Below are positions 63,742 to 64,000 of a stretch of DNA of 64,000 bases, one piece after another. Every line of letters starts with the position of its first letter. The first letter of the stretch is position 1. Under the pieces are notes generated by a model. The model did not search any database. It saw nothing but the letters and a program-made list of their open reading frames with translations, and had not been told where the DNA came from. The stretch covers positions 553,993,136-554,057,135 of the forward strand of contig NC_081413.1 of the NCBI RefSeq assembly GCF_030272615.1, read 5' to 3'. This stretch comes from Cryptomeria japonica. Lineage: Eukaryota; Streptophyta; Pinopsida; Cupressales; Cupressaceae. The translations under genes were made by a program, and so were the position numbers.

Positions 63742-64000
63742 TGTTGGCATTTGTATGAAGATTGCATTAATGATTTGGTATGTTGTCATTGATGTCAATA
63801 AACCAGTAATGTTATTGATATAATGGTGTTTTATAACTAGTAGGAAGAGCTAAGAAAGGACCTCTAACCGGTAGGTAAGTTTGTGGAGTGAACCGGTATT
63901 GCTAAGAATTGGAGAGTTGAACCGATAAACCCTACCTGTTGTTTTGTTAAACCCTAACCAATTAAGTCTGGTAAATTGGTTATATTGGTTTATGATCTGA
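63742..64000 (+). mobile_element. Copia-1 3' LTR, 5' end only
   Basis: The LTR starts with TGTTGGCATTTG, two bases after the polypurine tract, and runs off the end of the window. The opening resembles the starts of Copia-2 (TGTTGGTATTTT) and of the two solo LTRs (TGTTGGCATATG), so all belong to related Copia families. Confidence 0.85.

Overview
The window is repeat-dense nuclear DNA from a seed plant with a large genome. A gymnosperm is my guess, from the CCGGT-rich Copia LTRs and the sheer degree of nesting; nothing in the sequence proves it. I found no intact single-copy host gene, no tRNA or rRNA gene and no prokaryotic feature. Almost every base can be placed in one nested stack of transposable elements, most of whose boundaries are fixed by terminal repeats and target-site duplications (TSDs).

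Level 0 is a decayed Ty1/Copia element (Copia-1). Its 5' LTR end opens the window and its 3' LTR start closes it. Level 1 is a giant Ty3/Gypsy element of the Tat/Ogre type, 3757-62737, with 5-bp TSD GTAAG, inserted in the Copia-1 reverse transcriptase. It carries gag, protease, a G-patch, RT-RNase H, a second archaeal-type RNase H, integrase, and an antisense plant-mobile-domain (PMD) ORF downstream of pol. Without its insertions it is about 17.5 kb. Level 2 contains three insertions into the Tat element. A solo Copia LTR (8328-9129, TSD GTAAT) lies in gag. A 32.9-kb CACTA (En/Spm) DNA transposon (18435-51326, TSD TAA) cuts the antisense PMD ORF. A gag-protease-only LTR element on the minus strand (53754-61527, TSD GACAT) lies in the 3' region. 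Level 3 lies inside the CACTA: a near-complete Copia-2 (20099-26762, TSD CATAA) and a second solo LTR of the same family as the first (43737-44542, TSD GTAAA).

The CACTA element is the most unusual object. Net of insertions it is about 25.4 kb. It holds a decayed TNP2-type transposase gene with DUF4218- and DUF4216-like regions and a second transposase-associated gene, both on the plus strand. It also holds a PPR gene fragment next to the left terminus. Two long minus-strand ORFs, ORF-A (39947-43392) and ORF-B (47067-49989), are clearly paralogous to each other across their length and match no family I recognise. They lie among several tandem-repeat blocks: TCGAT-rich segments, a 107-bp repeat and a 131-bp array.

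Nearly all coding regions carry frameshifts or in-frame stops, so this is a graveyard rather than a set of working genes. Eye-counted LTR divergence is about 2% for the gag-only element, about 3.5% for the Tat element and about 5% for Copia-2. Copia-2 therefore looks older than the Tat element that ultimately encloses it, which would make sense if the CACTA arrived with Copia-2 already inside.
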